Source of the DNA: JBNJDJ01 sp051744845
GTDB lineage: Bacteria > Bacillota > Clostridia > Peptostreptococcales > Acidaminobacteraceae
Assembly (NCBI GenBank): GCA_051744845.1
Contig: JBNJDJ010000005.1
Span: forward strand, 1 to 61,704
DNA length: 61,704 bases
Direction: 5' to 3'
The notes under the pieces are model-generated. The model was not told where the DNA came from. It saw only the letters and a list, made by a program, of their open reading frames with translations, and searched no databases. Positions 44,157 through 54,250 of this stretch are shown here, in pieces. The translations under genes were made by a program, and so were the position numbers. Position 1 is the first letter of the stretch. Every line of letters starts with the position of its first letter.

Positions 44157-44768
44157 TTATACCCCTAAACTATCTAGTAAACTATCATAAGAATCTAAAT
44201 CTGGTACTAATAAAAAGTATCCAGTTATTGTATCTACCATCTCACTTTCAAAAAATTCATTTTCAACTATTAATATTTTATCACTAACTTTGCCAAATTC
44301 TATTGCCGGCACACTTAATATAGCACCAGCCATATCATAAGAAATTGATGGTACGGATATAGAAATATCTAAATTAGTAAGTGTAGCTAAAGAAGATATA
44401 TATGCACCTGATAAAATATTGCCTATTTCTTGTAACGCAGAATTAGCCATTTCATCAAACTCATTAAATTCTGCAGGCATTAATAAATTTAGTAATGAAA
44501 GAGCTGACTCTTCATCAAGTAAAAATAAAAATGAACCTTCTAAATCTCCACTTAAAGTAAAATATACTCCAATAACTAGATTTTCTTCTCCACCAATGAT
44601 TTTAGGAAATTCTTTAAATTCTAAAATTTTTACTTGAGGCACTTCCATATCTACCTTAACATCTAACATTTTAGCAAGAGAAGTAGCAGCATTTCCAGCT
44701 CCAATATTTCCTACCTCTCTCAATATATCCATTACCATATTGTTAACTTTTTCTAAAGATTTAGTCAT
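44157..44768 (-). CDS. cheC: CheY-phosphate phosphatase CheC
   Basis: This 203-residue protein has two copies of the phosphatase helix motif: ILREVGNIGAGNAATSL near residue 20 and ALQEIGNILSGAYISSL near 115, each with the E-x-x-N pair. It dephosphorylates CheY-P and partners with CheD. The frame opens two codons earlier at a GTG that belongs to the AGGGGTG ribosome site; I take ATG at 44768. Confidence 0.94.
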   Translation of the reverse strand: MTKSLEKVNNMVMDILREVGNIGAGNAATSLAKMLDVKVDMEVPQVKILEFKEFPKIIGGEENLVIGVYFTLSGDLEGSFLFLLDEESALSLLNLLMPAEFNEFDEMANSALQEIGNILSGAYISSLATLTNLDISISVPSISYDMAGAILSVPAIEFGKVSDKILIVENEFFESEMVDTITGYFLLVPDLDSYDSLLDSLGV

Positions 44769-44776
44769 TTTCACCC

Positions 44777-45220
44777 CTACTCATCTTTTTTATCCTTAAT
44801 ATCTAAAACTTTTTTCATATCAAGAAGCATAATAATTCTATCTTCATCTTTACCTACTTCTTTTACGTAATTTAATTTTATATCATCTTTAATCTTAGGA
44901 GCATTTTCTATTTTTGAATCTTTTAATTGTACTACTTCAGATGAAGAGTCTACAATTAAGCCAACATTATATTCTTTGTAGTTAATTATAATTATTCTTG
45001 AATCTTCATCCATCTCTTTGTAACCAATATCAAATCTTTTTCTCAAATATAATACTGGAATAATATTTCCTCTTAAATTTACAACCCCTTCAATAAAATC
45101 TTTAGTATAGGGTACTCTTGTAATTTTTTTTGGCTTTTCAATATTTTCAACTAATTTTATATCTATACCATAATATTCATTTTCTATTTCAAATACAACA
45201 TACTCATTAATACTAGCCAT
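44777..45220 (-). CDS. cheW: Chemotaxis coupling protein CheW
   Basis: This 147-residue protein couples receptors to CheA. The SH3-like fold is shown by VVFEIENEYYGIDI and the conserved FIEGVVNLRGNIIPVLYLRKRF. It lies between cheA and cheC in the same operon. The start follows AAGGAGGAA. Confidence 0.96.
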   Translation of the reverse strand: MASINEYVVFEIENEYYGIDIKLVENIEKPKKITRVPYTKDFIEGVVNLRGNIIPVLYLRKRFDIGYKEMDEDSRIIIINYKEYNVGLIVDSSSEVVQLKDSKIENAPKIKDDIKLNYVKEVGKDEDRIIMLLDMKKVLDIKDKKDE

Positions 45221-45233
45221 ATTTCCTCCTTAT

Positions 45234-47285
45234 CTAAAATAACTGATTAGGGTCTACAATTAATGCAACTCCACCATTTCCTAATATAGTAGCTCCTGCT
45301 ATAGTATCTATAGTTTGTAAATAATTTCCTAATGATTTTATAACTATTTCTTGTTGCCCAACTAAATTATCTACAATAACACCTGCTTCTTGATTACCTT
45401 TTTTAATAATAACTACAAGCATATCTCCAGTATTTCTTTCATACTCTTCAACATTTAATACCTCTCCTAATCTAACTAATGGCAAAGTATTTTCTCTGTA
45501 TAAAACTACTTCTTGATTTTGTACCATAGATATCTTTTCGGAATTAATAGTTGCTATCTCTTTAATATTATTTAATGGTATAGCATATCTTTCTTCTTTT
45601 AAATCAATCATTAATGCTTGAATAATAGCTAAAGTAAGAGGTAATCTAATTGTAAATTTAGATCCTTTCTTAAGTTCTGAACTTACTTCTACAGTACCAT
45701 TTAAAGCTTCAATTTTTGATTTAACAACATCTAAACCTACTCCTCTACCTGAAAGATCTGTAACTTCTTTAACAGTTGAAAACCCAGGTTCAAATAACAA
45801 GTTTATTGCTTCGTGTTCATTCATTTTTTCAGCTTCATCTTTTGTTATTACATTTTTTTCAATTGCATTTTCTAAAACCATATCCGGATCAATTCCACCG
45901 CCATCATCTTCAACTTCAATAACAACAGTATTACCATCTGGATAAGCTCTAAGATTAACAGTTCCTGCTTCAGGTTTTCCTAATTCAATTCGTTTTTCAG
46001 TTTCCTCAATTCCATGATCAATAGAATTTCTAATTAAATGAATTAAAGGATCACCAATTTCATCTATTACAGTTCTATCAACTTCAGTATCTTCACCTGT
46101 CATTTCTAAATTAATTTCTTTACCTAGCTCTTTAGATAAATCTCTAACCATTCTAGGGAATCTATTAAAAGTACGCTCAACTGGTACCATTCTAACTTTC
46201 ATTACAGCATCATGTAAACTAGTTGTGATTCTTTCTAAATACTCAACTGTTTCATGAATATTACTAGATTCTTTATTACTTGCATCATTATCTTCTAATC
46301 TAGTCTTTATAATAATTAACTCAGATACTAAATTCATTAAATTATCTAATCTATTAATATCAACTCTAACTGTTTGAGTCATTTTCTTTCTTTTTCTAGA
46401 TTTCTTTTTAGTTACTTTTTTCTTAGAAGATTTAGTCGATTTACTTTTGTTTTTACTTGACTTATCTTTATTAGTTTGAGTTTCTTTTTTCTTATCTTTA
46501 AGATCATATTTACTATCAACTTGTTCAACTAAAACTTCATCAATTTCAGATATTGATAAAATCTCATTAGTTAACGTTTTAGAATCTATTTTACTAAAAT
46601 AAATCAATTCAAAACTTGTATCGAACTTTTCATCTTCTATATCTTCCGCTTCTGGCTCAGATGAAATGATTTCACCTAATTCTTCTAACTTATTAAAAAC
46701 AATAAATGCTCTTGCTGCTTTTAACATGCTATCTTCATTAATAGTAACTTTTACTTTAAATGTATTCATCCCAGAATCTAGTGCTTTATTAATAAGTCCT
46801 TTAATAGTATCTGTAAGTTCAATTTCAAAATCACTATCAACATTTTCTTCTTTTACTTCTTTTGTTTCTTTTATTTGTTCACTAACGTCTTCGTCTAACT
46901 CTTCACCAGATACAATACTACCTAATTTTTTTATTAACTCAGTAGAATCTAAATCTCCTTCTTCTCCTGTAGCAATTAAGTTATCAACGTATTCTTCTAA
47001 AGAATCGAAACATTCAAATAAAATATCTACTGTTTGTTCTTTAACTGTTACATTTCCGCTTCTCATTTCATCCATTACATTTTCCATTTTGTGTGTCAAA
47101 TCAGATATTTTATCATAACCCATTGTTCCAGCCATTCCTTTTATTGTATGAGCTATTCTAAAAATTTCATCTAATAAACTTAAATCATCTGGATTTTTTT
47201 CTAGTTCTAACAAAATTTGGTTCATTTCTTGTAAATGTTCTCTTGATTCATCAATAAATATTTCAAGATATTGATTCATATCCAT
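45234..47285 (-). CDS. cheA: Chemotaxis histidine kinase CheA
   Basis: This 683-residue cytoplasmic kinase has P1 HPt with His46 in IAHTIKGMAGT, P2 (about 160-260), a Lys/Ser-rich linker (about 270-305), P3 dimerisation (about 310-370), the P4 ATPase with LIRNSIDHGIE (N box), DDGGGI and GRGVGLDVV, and the P5 CheW-like domain to the end. It phosphorylates CheY (56465-56827) and CheB. It is complete and of usual length. Confidence 0.97.
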   Translation of the reverse strand: MDMNQYLEIFIDESREHLQEMNQILLELEKNPDDLSLLDEIFRIAHTIKGMAGTMGYDKISDLTHKMENVMDEMRSGNVTVKEQTVDILFECFDSLEEYVDNLIATGEEGDLDSTELIKKLGSIVSGEELDEDVSEQIKETKEVKEENVDSDFEIELTDTIKGLINKALDSGMNTFKVKVTINEDSMLKAARAFIVFNKLEELGEIISSEPEAEDIEDEKFDTSFELIYFSKIDSKTLTNEILSISEIDEVLVEQVDSKYDLKDKKKETQTNKDKSSKNKSKSTKSSKKKVTKKKSRKRKKMTQTVRVDINRLDNLMNLVSELIIIKTRLEDNDASNKESSNIHETVEYLERITTSLHDAVMKVRMVPVERTFNRFPRMVRDLSKELGKEINLEMTGEDTEVDRTVIDEIGDPLIHLIRNSIDHGIEETEKRIELGKPEAGTVNLRAYPDGNTVVIEVEDDGGGIDPDMVLENAIEKNVITKDEAEKMNEHEAINLLFEPGFSTVKEVTDLSGRGVGLDVVKSKIEALNGTVEVSSELKKGSKFTIRLPLTLAIIQALMIDLKEERYAIPLNNIKEIATINSEKISMVQNQEVVLYRENTLPLVRLGEVLNVEEYERNTGDMLVVIIKKGNQEAGVIVDNLVGQQEIVIKSLGNYLQTIDTIAGATILGNGGVALIVDPNQLF

Positions 47286-47288
47286 AAG

Positions 47289-48329
47289 TTACACCTCCAT
47301 AGCTTTTACAATTGAATTTGATATTTTATCCAATTCAACCACTTCATTTATTGCATCTATTTCAATAGCACTTTTAGGCATTCCAAATACAACACAACTT
47401 TCTTCATCCTGGGCTATTGTATAATTATTATTTTTGTTTAACTCTAACATCCCTTTGGCTCCATCACTCCCCATACCTGTCATAATTACACCTATAATAT
47501 TTTTTAAACTTGCCTTATTAATTGAATTAAGCATAGCATCAAAGGAAGGTCTATGTCCAGATACTAATCCTTCTTTATCCAATAAAGTATAGTACGAATT
47601 TCCTTTAACTTTTAATTTTAAATGTTGACCTCCTGGAGCTATATAAGCATGCCCTGGTCTAATTTTTTCATTATTAATTGCTTCTTTAACCTTTATTTCA
47701 GATATTTTATCTAGTCTTTCAGCTAAAGATTTAGTAAAACCAGGTGGCATATGTTGTACTATTAATATTGCTCCTTTAATATCAGCAGGTATATTAGGTA
47801 TTACTGATTGTAAAGCTCTTGGACCTCCAGTTGAAGTTCCTAAAGCAATAATTTTATTTAAAGTATTACTTTGTTTTTTAATTGTTTTTTTAATTTTTTT
47901 ATGTTTTATTTTTTTTCTTCTTTTAGTTTTAACATTAATATTTGAAGCTACAATTATTTTTTCAATAATTGAATCTTTGACTTTTTTACCTTTAACATTA
48001 AAAACACTTTTAGGCTTTGTAATAAAATCAACTGCACCTAATTCTAAGGCTTCTAGCGTTAAATCTCCACCTTTTTTAGTAACTGCACTTAACATAACTA
48101 CAGGAGTAGGTATTTCATCCATTATTTTTTCTAAAGCTTTAAGGCCATTCATCTTAGGCATTTCTACATCCATAGTAATAACATCTGGATTTAATTTCTT
48201 AGCCATCTTTAATGCAGATTTACCATTTTTAGCCTTACCTATTACAGTAATTTTATCAGACTTTCCTAAAATATCGGATAAGATTTTTCTCATAAATGCA
48301 GAATCATCTACAATTAGTACTTTTATCAT
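47289..48329 (-). CDS. cheB: Receptor methylesterase CheB
   Basis: This 346-residue response regulator demethylates chemoreceptors. Receiver: D8/D9, phospho-acceptor D54 in ITMDVEMPKMNG, and Lys in ITKPK. A very basic linker (about 130-155) follows. The methylesterase domain has the catalytic Ser in GTSTGGPRAL, His in QHMPPGFT and Asp in GMGSDGAKG. No cheR methyltransferase is in this window, so it must lie elsewhere. Confidence 0.96.
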   Translation of the reverse strand: MIKVLIVDDSAFMRKILSDILGKSDKITVIGKAKNGKSALKMAKKLNPDVITMDVEMPKMNGLKALEKIMDEIPTPVVMLSAVTKKGGDLTLEALELGAVDFITKPKSVFNVKGKKVKDSIIEKIIVASNINVKTKRRKKIKHKKIKKTIKKQSNTLNKIIALGTSTGGPRALQSVIPNIPADIKGAILIVQHMPPGFTKSLAERLDKISEIKVKEAINNEKIRPGHAYIAPGGQHLKLKVKGNSYYTLLDKEGLVSGHRPSFDAMLNSINKASLKNIIGVIMTGMGSDGAKGMLELNKNNNYTIAQDEESCVVFGMPKSAIEIDAINEVVELDKISNSIVKAMEV

Positions 48330-49040
48330 TTAAATCAATCCTTTTTTTCTTAATTCTCTTTGTTTATTAAAAACATAGTTTATGATTTTTCTACGTTTTT
48401 TTGTATTTAACTTTTCAAATCTAACTCCTATTAAATATTTTTTATCATTTTCTTTGGCTTTTACATTTCTAACTACTTTCCCTAATACTTTGACAGTTAA
48501 ATTATTTAAATTAAGATTTATAATGAACCTTTGATTTAGTTTAAATTTAGTATTTGAAAAAAAACCAATTCCTCCTGCACTAATATCTTTTAATAAAAAT
48601 TTTCCTTTTATAAAATCTATTGAATCATACAAATCTAATAACTTATCTGATTCAAAATACTCTTTACTAGTAGGTATATCTAAAGTTATTTTTTTGAAAA
48701 TATCAATTCTAAAAAATTCTCTTCTTTGTACTTTTCTAAGAGATCCTTTATATTTAATTTCTAATAAATATATACTTTTTTCTTTAAATCTTTTTATTAC
48801 TTCTCCCTTAAAAGAATATATACCCGAATTTTCATCAATATACCGGAAATTATATAATTTTTTTTTGCTCATAGTATAAATTCTTTTTTTATAAATAGGA
48901 TTATAAATTGTAAATGTTTTTTTATTTAAATTTTTATCAATTATTGTACTATTCAAATTGATTTCTTCTTCTGACTTTTCTACTATTATATCAATACTTT
49001 CCCCAGATGTCATAGATTTAATAATATTAATTTGCGTCAT
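48330..49040 (-). CDS. PilZ-domain flagellar brake protein (YcgR/YpfA type)
   Basis: This 236-residue protein has an N-terminal YcgR-like domain (1-100) and a C-terminal PilZ domain. The two c-di-GMP motifs are present: RxxxR at 107-111 (REFFR) and DxSxxG at 152-157 (DISAGG). Bound c-di-GMP lets such proteins slow the motor. It lies between flhG and cheB, a common place in Clostridia. This implies c-di-GMP control of swimming. Confidence 0.88.
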   Translation of the reverse strand: MTQINIIKSMTSGESIDIIVEKSEEEINLNSTIIDKNLNKKTFTIYNPIYKKRIYTMSKKKLYNFRYIDENSGIYSFKGEVIKRFKEKSIYLLEIKYKGSLRKVQRREFFRIDIFKKITLDIPTSKEYFESDKLLDLYDSIDFIKGKFLLKDISAGGIGFFSNTKFKLNQRFIINLNLNNLTVKVLGKVVRNVKAKENDKKYLIGVRFEKLNTKKRRKIINYVFNKQRELRKKGLI

Positions 49041-49048
49041 AATCTCAC

Positions 49049-49909
49049 CTATTGACTTCCAAATAAATTATTTAAGAAATTCGAAAATCTAGATGATTTA
49101 TATTTTTCATTAGTATCATTTTCAATATTGTGTGCTAACATCTCAATTCCTTTACTAGCTAGACATGAGGGAAAAAGAGTCATAAATGGTTCTTGTTTAC
49201 GAACCGCTTTAGTTACATGACTATCTTCATACAAATATCCTAAATTATTTATTTCAATATCTAAAAACTTTTCACTAGTTAAAGATATTTTATTAAATAC
49301 TCTTTTAGCTTCTTTATTTGAATTTACCATATTTATTAATACATTAATATTTTTATTTATAGATTTAACATTTTTTAACAATGCATACGAATCAGTTATA
49401 GAAGTCGGATCAGGTGTTATTACAACTATTAACTCATTTGCTGCTTTAATAAAAGATAAAACAGATTTATTTAATCCAGCACCTGTATCTATAAGTATAT
49501 AGTCATTTTTTTCATTAAGAATTTTTAAAGATTTAATTAATTTTTCTAACTTATCATCACTTAAATCTATAAAATCAATGACTCCTGAACCTCCAGATAA
49601 AATAGAAATATTTTTGGGCCCTTGTAAAATAATGTCTTGTATACTAACCTCTCCGTTTATTACATGACCTAAATTATATTTTGGTACAACTCCTAAAACT
49701 ACATCTATATTTGCTAGTCCTAAGTCTGCATCAATTACAGCAACTTTATTTCCAGATTGAGCCAAGGCTATTGCCAAATTAATGGTAACATTTGTTTTAC
49801 CTACACCGCCTTTGCCACTGGATACAGCAATTATTCTTGCGTCATTTTCAGAATTATCTATTTTATTTTTATTTACAATATCTCTAAGTCGTTTTGCTTG
49901 ATCAATCAT
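49049..49909 (-). CDS. flhG: Flagellar number regulator FlhG (MinD-like ATPase)
   Basis: This 287-residue ParA/MinD-type ATPase controls flagellar number and placement with FlhF. The deviant Walker A SSGKGGVGKTN is near residue 30 and DADLGLANIDV follows; the C-terminal helix ends the protein as in membrane-binding MinD relatives. The frame opens at a GTG (49918) within the AGGTG site, so ATG at 49909 is the start, overlapping the flhF stop by 8 bases. Confidence 0.95.
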   Translation of the reverse strand: MIDQAKRLRDIVNKNKIDNSENDARIIAVSSGKGGVGKTNVTINLAIALAQSGNKVAVIDADLGLANIDVVLGVVPKYNLGHVINGEVSIQDIILQGPKNISILSGGSGVIDFIDLSDDKLEKLIKSLKILNEKNDYILIDTGAGLNKSVLSFIKAANELIVVITPDPTSITDSYALLKNVKSINKNINVLINMVNSNKEAKRVFNKISLTSEKFLDIEINNLGYLYEDSHVTKAVRKQEPFMTLFPSCLASKGIEMLAHNIENDTNEKYKSSRFSNFLNNLFGSQ

Positions 49910-51107
49910 TACTATCACCTACAATTATATCAGCCACTTTGTCAATATTCAAGACCTCAATATCATCTGGTACAGATTGTCCATTTGTAATATATGATAA
50001 TTTTTTGTTAGTTAACATTTTTATATTTAAAATATTACCAAAAGTTATCGCTTCATCAAATTTTGTAAAAATAACTCTGTAATCATCTAAAAATTCATAA
50101 GATTTAATAACTCTTTTCATATTCTTATAATCTGCTACTAATGACAAAACTAAAAATTTATCTATATTATCTACTCTTTCAATAATTTCTTCAATTTCCA
50201 CTTTAAAGTCTTTGTCTTTATAATTCCTTCCTGCAGTGTCAATTAATATATAATCCTTATCTTCATAATCATCTATAGCATCTTGAATTTCTTTTGATTC
50301 ATATACTACATTTAAAGGAATGCCTAATATTTCACTATAAGTTTTTAACTGTTCAACAGCTGCTATTCTATATGTATCAGCAGTAATTAATCCTACTTTT
50401 TTATTATCAATAAGTGATAATTTAGCTGCCAGTTTCGCTAAAGTAGTAGTTTTTCCTACTCCAGTTGGTCCTACAAACATAAATATTTTTTGACTTTGAA
50501 TTTCTTTAGGAATAACTTTAGGTTTTTGTAAAAAATCTGAAATAACTACTTTGATTGCATTTTTTACTGTCTCTTCACTATTTCCCTTTATTGAAATTTT
50601 CTTTTTTACTTGGTCAAGTATTCTAGATGCATTTTTAGGGAAAATATCGTGGTCAATCAATAAGTCTAAATATTTTTTTTCATAAGTTTTAACTTTTGAT
50701 TTATTAGTATTTTCTTTTTTTTCTTCAGATTTTTTTGTATCATTTGTATCTATAGTAGATACTTTATTTTCTAATTGTTTTACAATCTCAGTTAATTTAT
50801 TTATTTTTAAATCAATATTTTTATTATCAAAAGAAATATTTGTCTTATCTATTTCTTTATTTACTTGTCGTTTATTAGAATTTGTAGATGGTGACTTCTT
50901 TTTACTTTTTTTCTTAGCAGTTGTTTTAATTTTATAATCTTGATCGATAGCTGCTACTACTTCAACTAATGGTTTTTTAAAAAAACCTAAAATCCCAGAT
51001 CTTTTTATTTTTCTGCTATTTAAGATAACAGCTTCTGAACCTAGTTCTGATTTAACTTTTATAATAGCCTCATTCATATCTTTGCCTACAAATCTACGAA
51101 TTTTCAT
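49902..51107 (-). CDS. flhF: Flagellar SRP-type GTPase FlhF
   Basis: This 401-residue protein has an N-terminal B domain rich in Lys/Ser/Thr (to about 140), then the SRP-like NG GTPase: P-loop VGPTGVGKTTT near 210, DTAGRN, and TKFDEA. It sets the site of flagellar assembly and is regulated by FlhG. The ATG at 51107 is preferred over a TTG one codon upstream. It overlaps flhA by 14 bases. Confidence 0.95.
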   Translation of the reverse strand: MKIRRFVGKDMNEAIIKVKSELGSEAVILNSRKIKRSGILGFFKKPLVEVVAAIDQDYKIKTTAKKKSKKKSPSTNSNKRQVNKEIDKTNISFDNKNIDLKINKLTEIVKQLENKVSTIDTNDTKKSEEKKENTNKSKVKTYEKKYLDLLIDHDIFPKNASRILDQVKKKISIKGNSEETVKNAIKVVISDFLQKPKVIPKEIQSQKIFMFVGPTGVGKTTTLAKLAAKLSLIDNKKVGLITADTYRIAAVEQLKTYSEILGIPLNVVYESKEIQDAIDDYEDKDYILIDTAGRNYKDKDFKVEIEEIIERVDNIDKFLVLSLVADYKNMKRVIKSYEFLDDYRVIFTKFDEAITFGNILNIKMLTNKKLSYITNGQSVPDDIEVLNIDKVADIIVGDSND

Positions 51108-53148
51108 CAATCATCACCATCCCAACGGATTCTATATTTACATCTTCTGCTATTTCATTATATGATAATAAAATAAGATCAGGTATACTTTGTCTAGTTA
51201 ATTGTTTTAAATAAAATCTAACTATCGGAGCTGTTAAGACTATCGGATCTTCTCCTATATCTACTAAATTTCTTAATTCATTTGCAATACTATTTATAAT
51301 TTTTTGAGAAATCATAGGGTTTAAATTTAATTGACTAGTATTACCTTCTTGTTCAATAGACTCCATTAACATATTTTCTAACTCTTGATTTAATGTAATA
51401 ACTTTCCCTGATTTTTCAGGAAAATATTTATCAGAAATTTGTCTTTTAAGACCTTGTCTTACATATTCAGTCAAAATATTTACATCAGTAGTTTGAACTG
51501 CAAAATCAGCTAATGTTTCTAAAATTTTAACTAAATTTCTTACAGAAACTTTTTCTTTTAATAAATTTTTAAGTACTTTTTGTACATCGCCTATACGTAA
51601 AATATTTGGTATTAATTCTTCTACTACTGTTGGATTCTCTTCACTTACATTATCTATTAATTCTTTTGTCTCTTGTCTTCCAAGTAATTCATAAGCATTA
51701 TTTTTTATAACTTCAGTTAAATGTGTAGAAATCATTGATGAAGGATCTACTACAGTATAACCTAATATTTCAGCATTTTCTCTTTGCTCTTCAGTAATCC
51801 ATTTTGCAGGAAGTCCAAAAGCAGGTTCAGTTGTATCAACACCATCAATTTCTCCTTCAACAGTTCCTGGATTCATAGCTAAAAAATGGTCAAACATAAT
51901 TGAGCCTCCAGAAATAAGATTACCATTTATTTTTATATTATATTCATTAGATTCTAATTGAATATTATCTCTAAGCCTTATCATAGGTACTACTATTCCT
52001 AATTCAAGTGCAATTTGTCTTCTTATCATAACTAATCTATCAAATAAATCTCCACCTTGTTCTGGATCCGCTAAAGGAATTACTCCATATCCAAACTCTA
52101 ATTCAATTGGATCTATATCTAAAAGTGGCATAATGTTTTCTGGCTTTTTAATCTCGTCTTTTTCTTCTATTTCTTCATCTGTTTGCTCCATTGATTCTTC
52201 TTGTTCAACAGCTTTTTGTAATTCTGTTCTTAATAAAAATCCTAAATAAACAAATATAATTGCAAGTAAATCAAAAGGTATTATAGGAAGTGGAGTAAGT
52301 GTACCTAATATAGCTAGTACTCCTGCTATTAAAAACATAACATGTGGTTGTCTAAACAACTGATTAATTGCATCATTCCCTAAGTTTGAATCTGATGCTG
52401 CTCTAGTTACTACTACACCAGTAGCAGTTGAAATCATCAATGCTGGAATTTGACTTACTAAGCCATCTCCTACTGTTAAAAGAGTATATCTTTGTAAAGC
52501 TTCAGCAATTGATAAATTAAATCTAAGAGATCCTATTGATAAACCAGCAATTATATTTATTATAGTAATTAATATACCTGCTATTGCATCACCTTTAACA
52601 AATTTTGATGCACCATCCATAGAACCGTAAAAATCGGCTTCATCTTGAATTTTTTTTCTTTGTTTTCTAGCTTCTGCTTCAGTTATAAGACCGGAATTTA
52701 AATCAGCATCTATAGCCATTTGTTTACCAGGCATAGCATCTAATGTAAATCTAGCAGCTACTTCAGAAACACGTTCAGAACCTTTTGTTATAACAAGGAA
52801 CTGTATAATAATAATAATAATAAAAATTATAAATCCAACTACAGCGTCTCCTTTAATAGCAAAATTACCAAATGTTCTAATAACTTGTCCTGCCTGTCCT
52901 TCTGATAGTATATATCTAGTTGTCGATATATTTAAAGCCAATCTAAAAATTGTTGTAATTAACAAAATAGATGGAAATACAGAAAAATCCAGTGGCTCTT
53001 TTAAAAACATTGAAATCATTAATATTAAAAGGGCTAATGAAATATTCATTGCTAAAGCAAAATCTAAAATTGATAAAGGAATTGGAATAATAATAATCAT
53101 TACAATCATTATTACTAAAATTGGTACTAGTACATCTTTATAAGTCAT
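51094..53148 (-). CDS. flhA: Flagellar export gate protein FlhA
   Basis: This is the large inner-membrane component of the flagellar type III export apparatus. The 684-residue protein has eight membrane helices in the first 320 residues, the conserved FHIPEP-type segment with SERVSEVAARFTLDAMPGKQ and AIDADLNSGLI, then a cytoplasmic export-dock domain. It lies between flhB and flhF. Confidence 0.97.
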   Translation of the reverse strand: MTYKDVLVPILVIMIVMIIIIPIPLSILDFALAMNISLALLILMISMFLKEPLDFSVFPSILLITTIFRLALNISTTRYILSEGQAGQVIRTFGNFAIKGDAVVGFIIFIIIIIIQFLVITKGSERVSEVAARFTLDAMPGKQMAIDADLNSGLITEAEARKQRKKIQDEADFYGSMDGASKFVKGDAIAGILITIINIIAGLSIGSLRFNLSIAEALQRYTLLTVGDGLVSQIPALMISTATGVVVTRAASDSNLGNDAINQLFRQPHVMFLIAGVLAILGTLTPLPIIPFDLLAIIFVYLGFLLRTELQKAVEQEESMEQTDEEIEEKDEIKKPENIMPLLDIDPIELEFGYGVIPLADPEQGGDLFDRLVMIRRQIALELGIVVPMIRLRDNIQLESNEYNIKINGNLISGGSIMFDHFLAMNPGTVEGEIDGVDTTEPAFGLPAKWITEEQRENAEILGYTVVDPSSMISTHLTEVIKNNAYELLGRQETKELIDNVSEENPTVVEELIPNILRIGDVQKVLKNLLKEKVSVRNLVKILETLADFAVQTTDVNILTEYVRQGLKRQISDKYFPEKSGKVITLNQELENMLMESIEQEGNTSQLNLNPMISQKIINSIANELRNLVDIGEDPIVLTAPIVRFYLKQLTRQSIPDLILLSYNEIAEDVNIESVGMVMIDENS

Positions 53149-53157
53149 AAATTACTC

Positions 53158-54243
53158 CTATTTCTTATCTACTTCATATACATATGCTAAAACTTCTGCA
53201 ACTGCTTGATATAAGTTTTCAGGAATTTCATCTCCTAAACTTACAACTTTATAAAGTTCTTGTGCTAATGGTTTATTTTCTACAATTGATATGTCATTTT
53301 CCTTTGCAATTTTTTTAATATTCTTAGCAATTAAATTTTTACCTTTTGCAACTACTATAGGAACGTCACTTTCCATTTTATCATATTTTAATGCATTCGC
53401 ATAATGAGTAGGGTTTGTAATAACCACATCTGCATCAGGAACTTCTTGCATCATTCTACTAGCAGACATTTCTCTTTGTTTTTGTCTGATTTTAGATTTT
53501 AACTGTGGGTCCCCTTCTGATTCTTTATGTTCATCTTCTACTTCTTTTTTTGTCATTTTCAAATCTTTATTATGTTGCCATCTTTTATATATATAATCTA
53601 AAACTCCTGTTACAATAAGCATTATTGAAATTCTTATAACAATGCTATAAATCAAATCCCAAATAGTACCGATAAGTGCTATAACACTTAACTCTAATGC
53701 ATTTACAATCAAATACAAACGCTTTTGTAAATAATAAACTGTATATCCAATTAAAATTGTAGATTTAATAATTGATTTTCCTAATTCAACTAATGATTTT
53801 ACTGAAAATAAATTTTTAAATCCTTCAATTGGATTAATTTTAGATAATTTTGGTTTTAAAGGATCTACAGTAAATAAAGCACCTACTTGAATGTAGGCAA
53901 AAAGTGCTCCAGTAAATAGCGCAGTTAATAATATAGGAATAAGTATCTTTGCTCCCATATAAACAACTTTTAAAAAAAATGGTATTAAATTACCTAATTT
54001 ATATAAATTAGCTGCATTATCTAATTGATCGAAAACATAATAAATAATAGCATAAAAATTTTCTGCAATATAGCCTGAAAAAAAATCAATTGAAATAAAT
54101 ACAAATAATAAAACGAATGAACTAGCTAAATCTTTACTTTCAGGAACTTGTCCTTTTTCTCTAGCTTCTTTTTTCTTTTTTTCAGTTGGTTCCTCAGTTT
54201 TTTCTTCAGCAAATAATTGTAGATTAAAATAAATTTCTTCCAT
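53158..54243 (-). CDS. flhB: Flagellar export switch protein FlhB
   Basis: This 361-residue protein sets substrate specificity of export. The N-terminal LQLFAEEKTEEPTEKK is typical, four membrane helices lie between about 35 and 210, and the autocleavage site NPTH is in VITNPTHYANALKY. It is separate from fliR here, whereas some Clostridia fuse them. The start follows AGGTGTTTT. Confidence 0.96.
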   Translation of the reverse strand: MEEIYFNLQLFAEEKTEEPTEKKKKEAREKGQVPESKDLASSFVLLFVFISIDFFSGYIAENFYAIIYYVFDQLDNAANLYKLGNLIPFFLKVVYMGAKILIPILLTALFTGALFAYIQVGALFTVDPLKPKLSKINPIEGFKNLFSVKSLVELGKSIIKSTILIGYTVYYLQKRLYLIVNALELSVIALIGTIWDLIYSIVIRISIMLIVTGVLDYIYKRWQHNKDLKMTKKEVEDEHKESEGDPQLKSKIRQKQREMSASRMMQEVPDADVVITNPTHYANALKYDKMESDVPIVVAKGKNLIAKNIKKIAKENDISIVENKPLAQELYKVVSLGDEIPENLYQAVAEVLAYVYEVDKK

Positions 54244-54250
54244 AAAACAC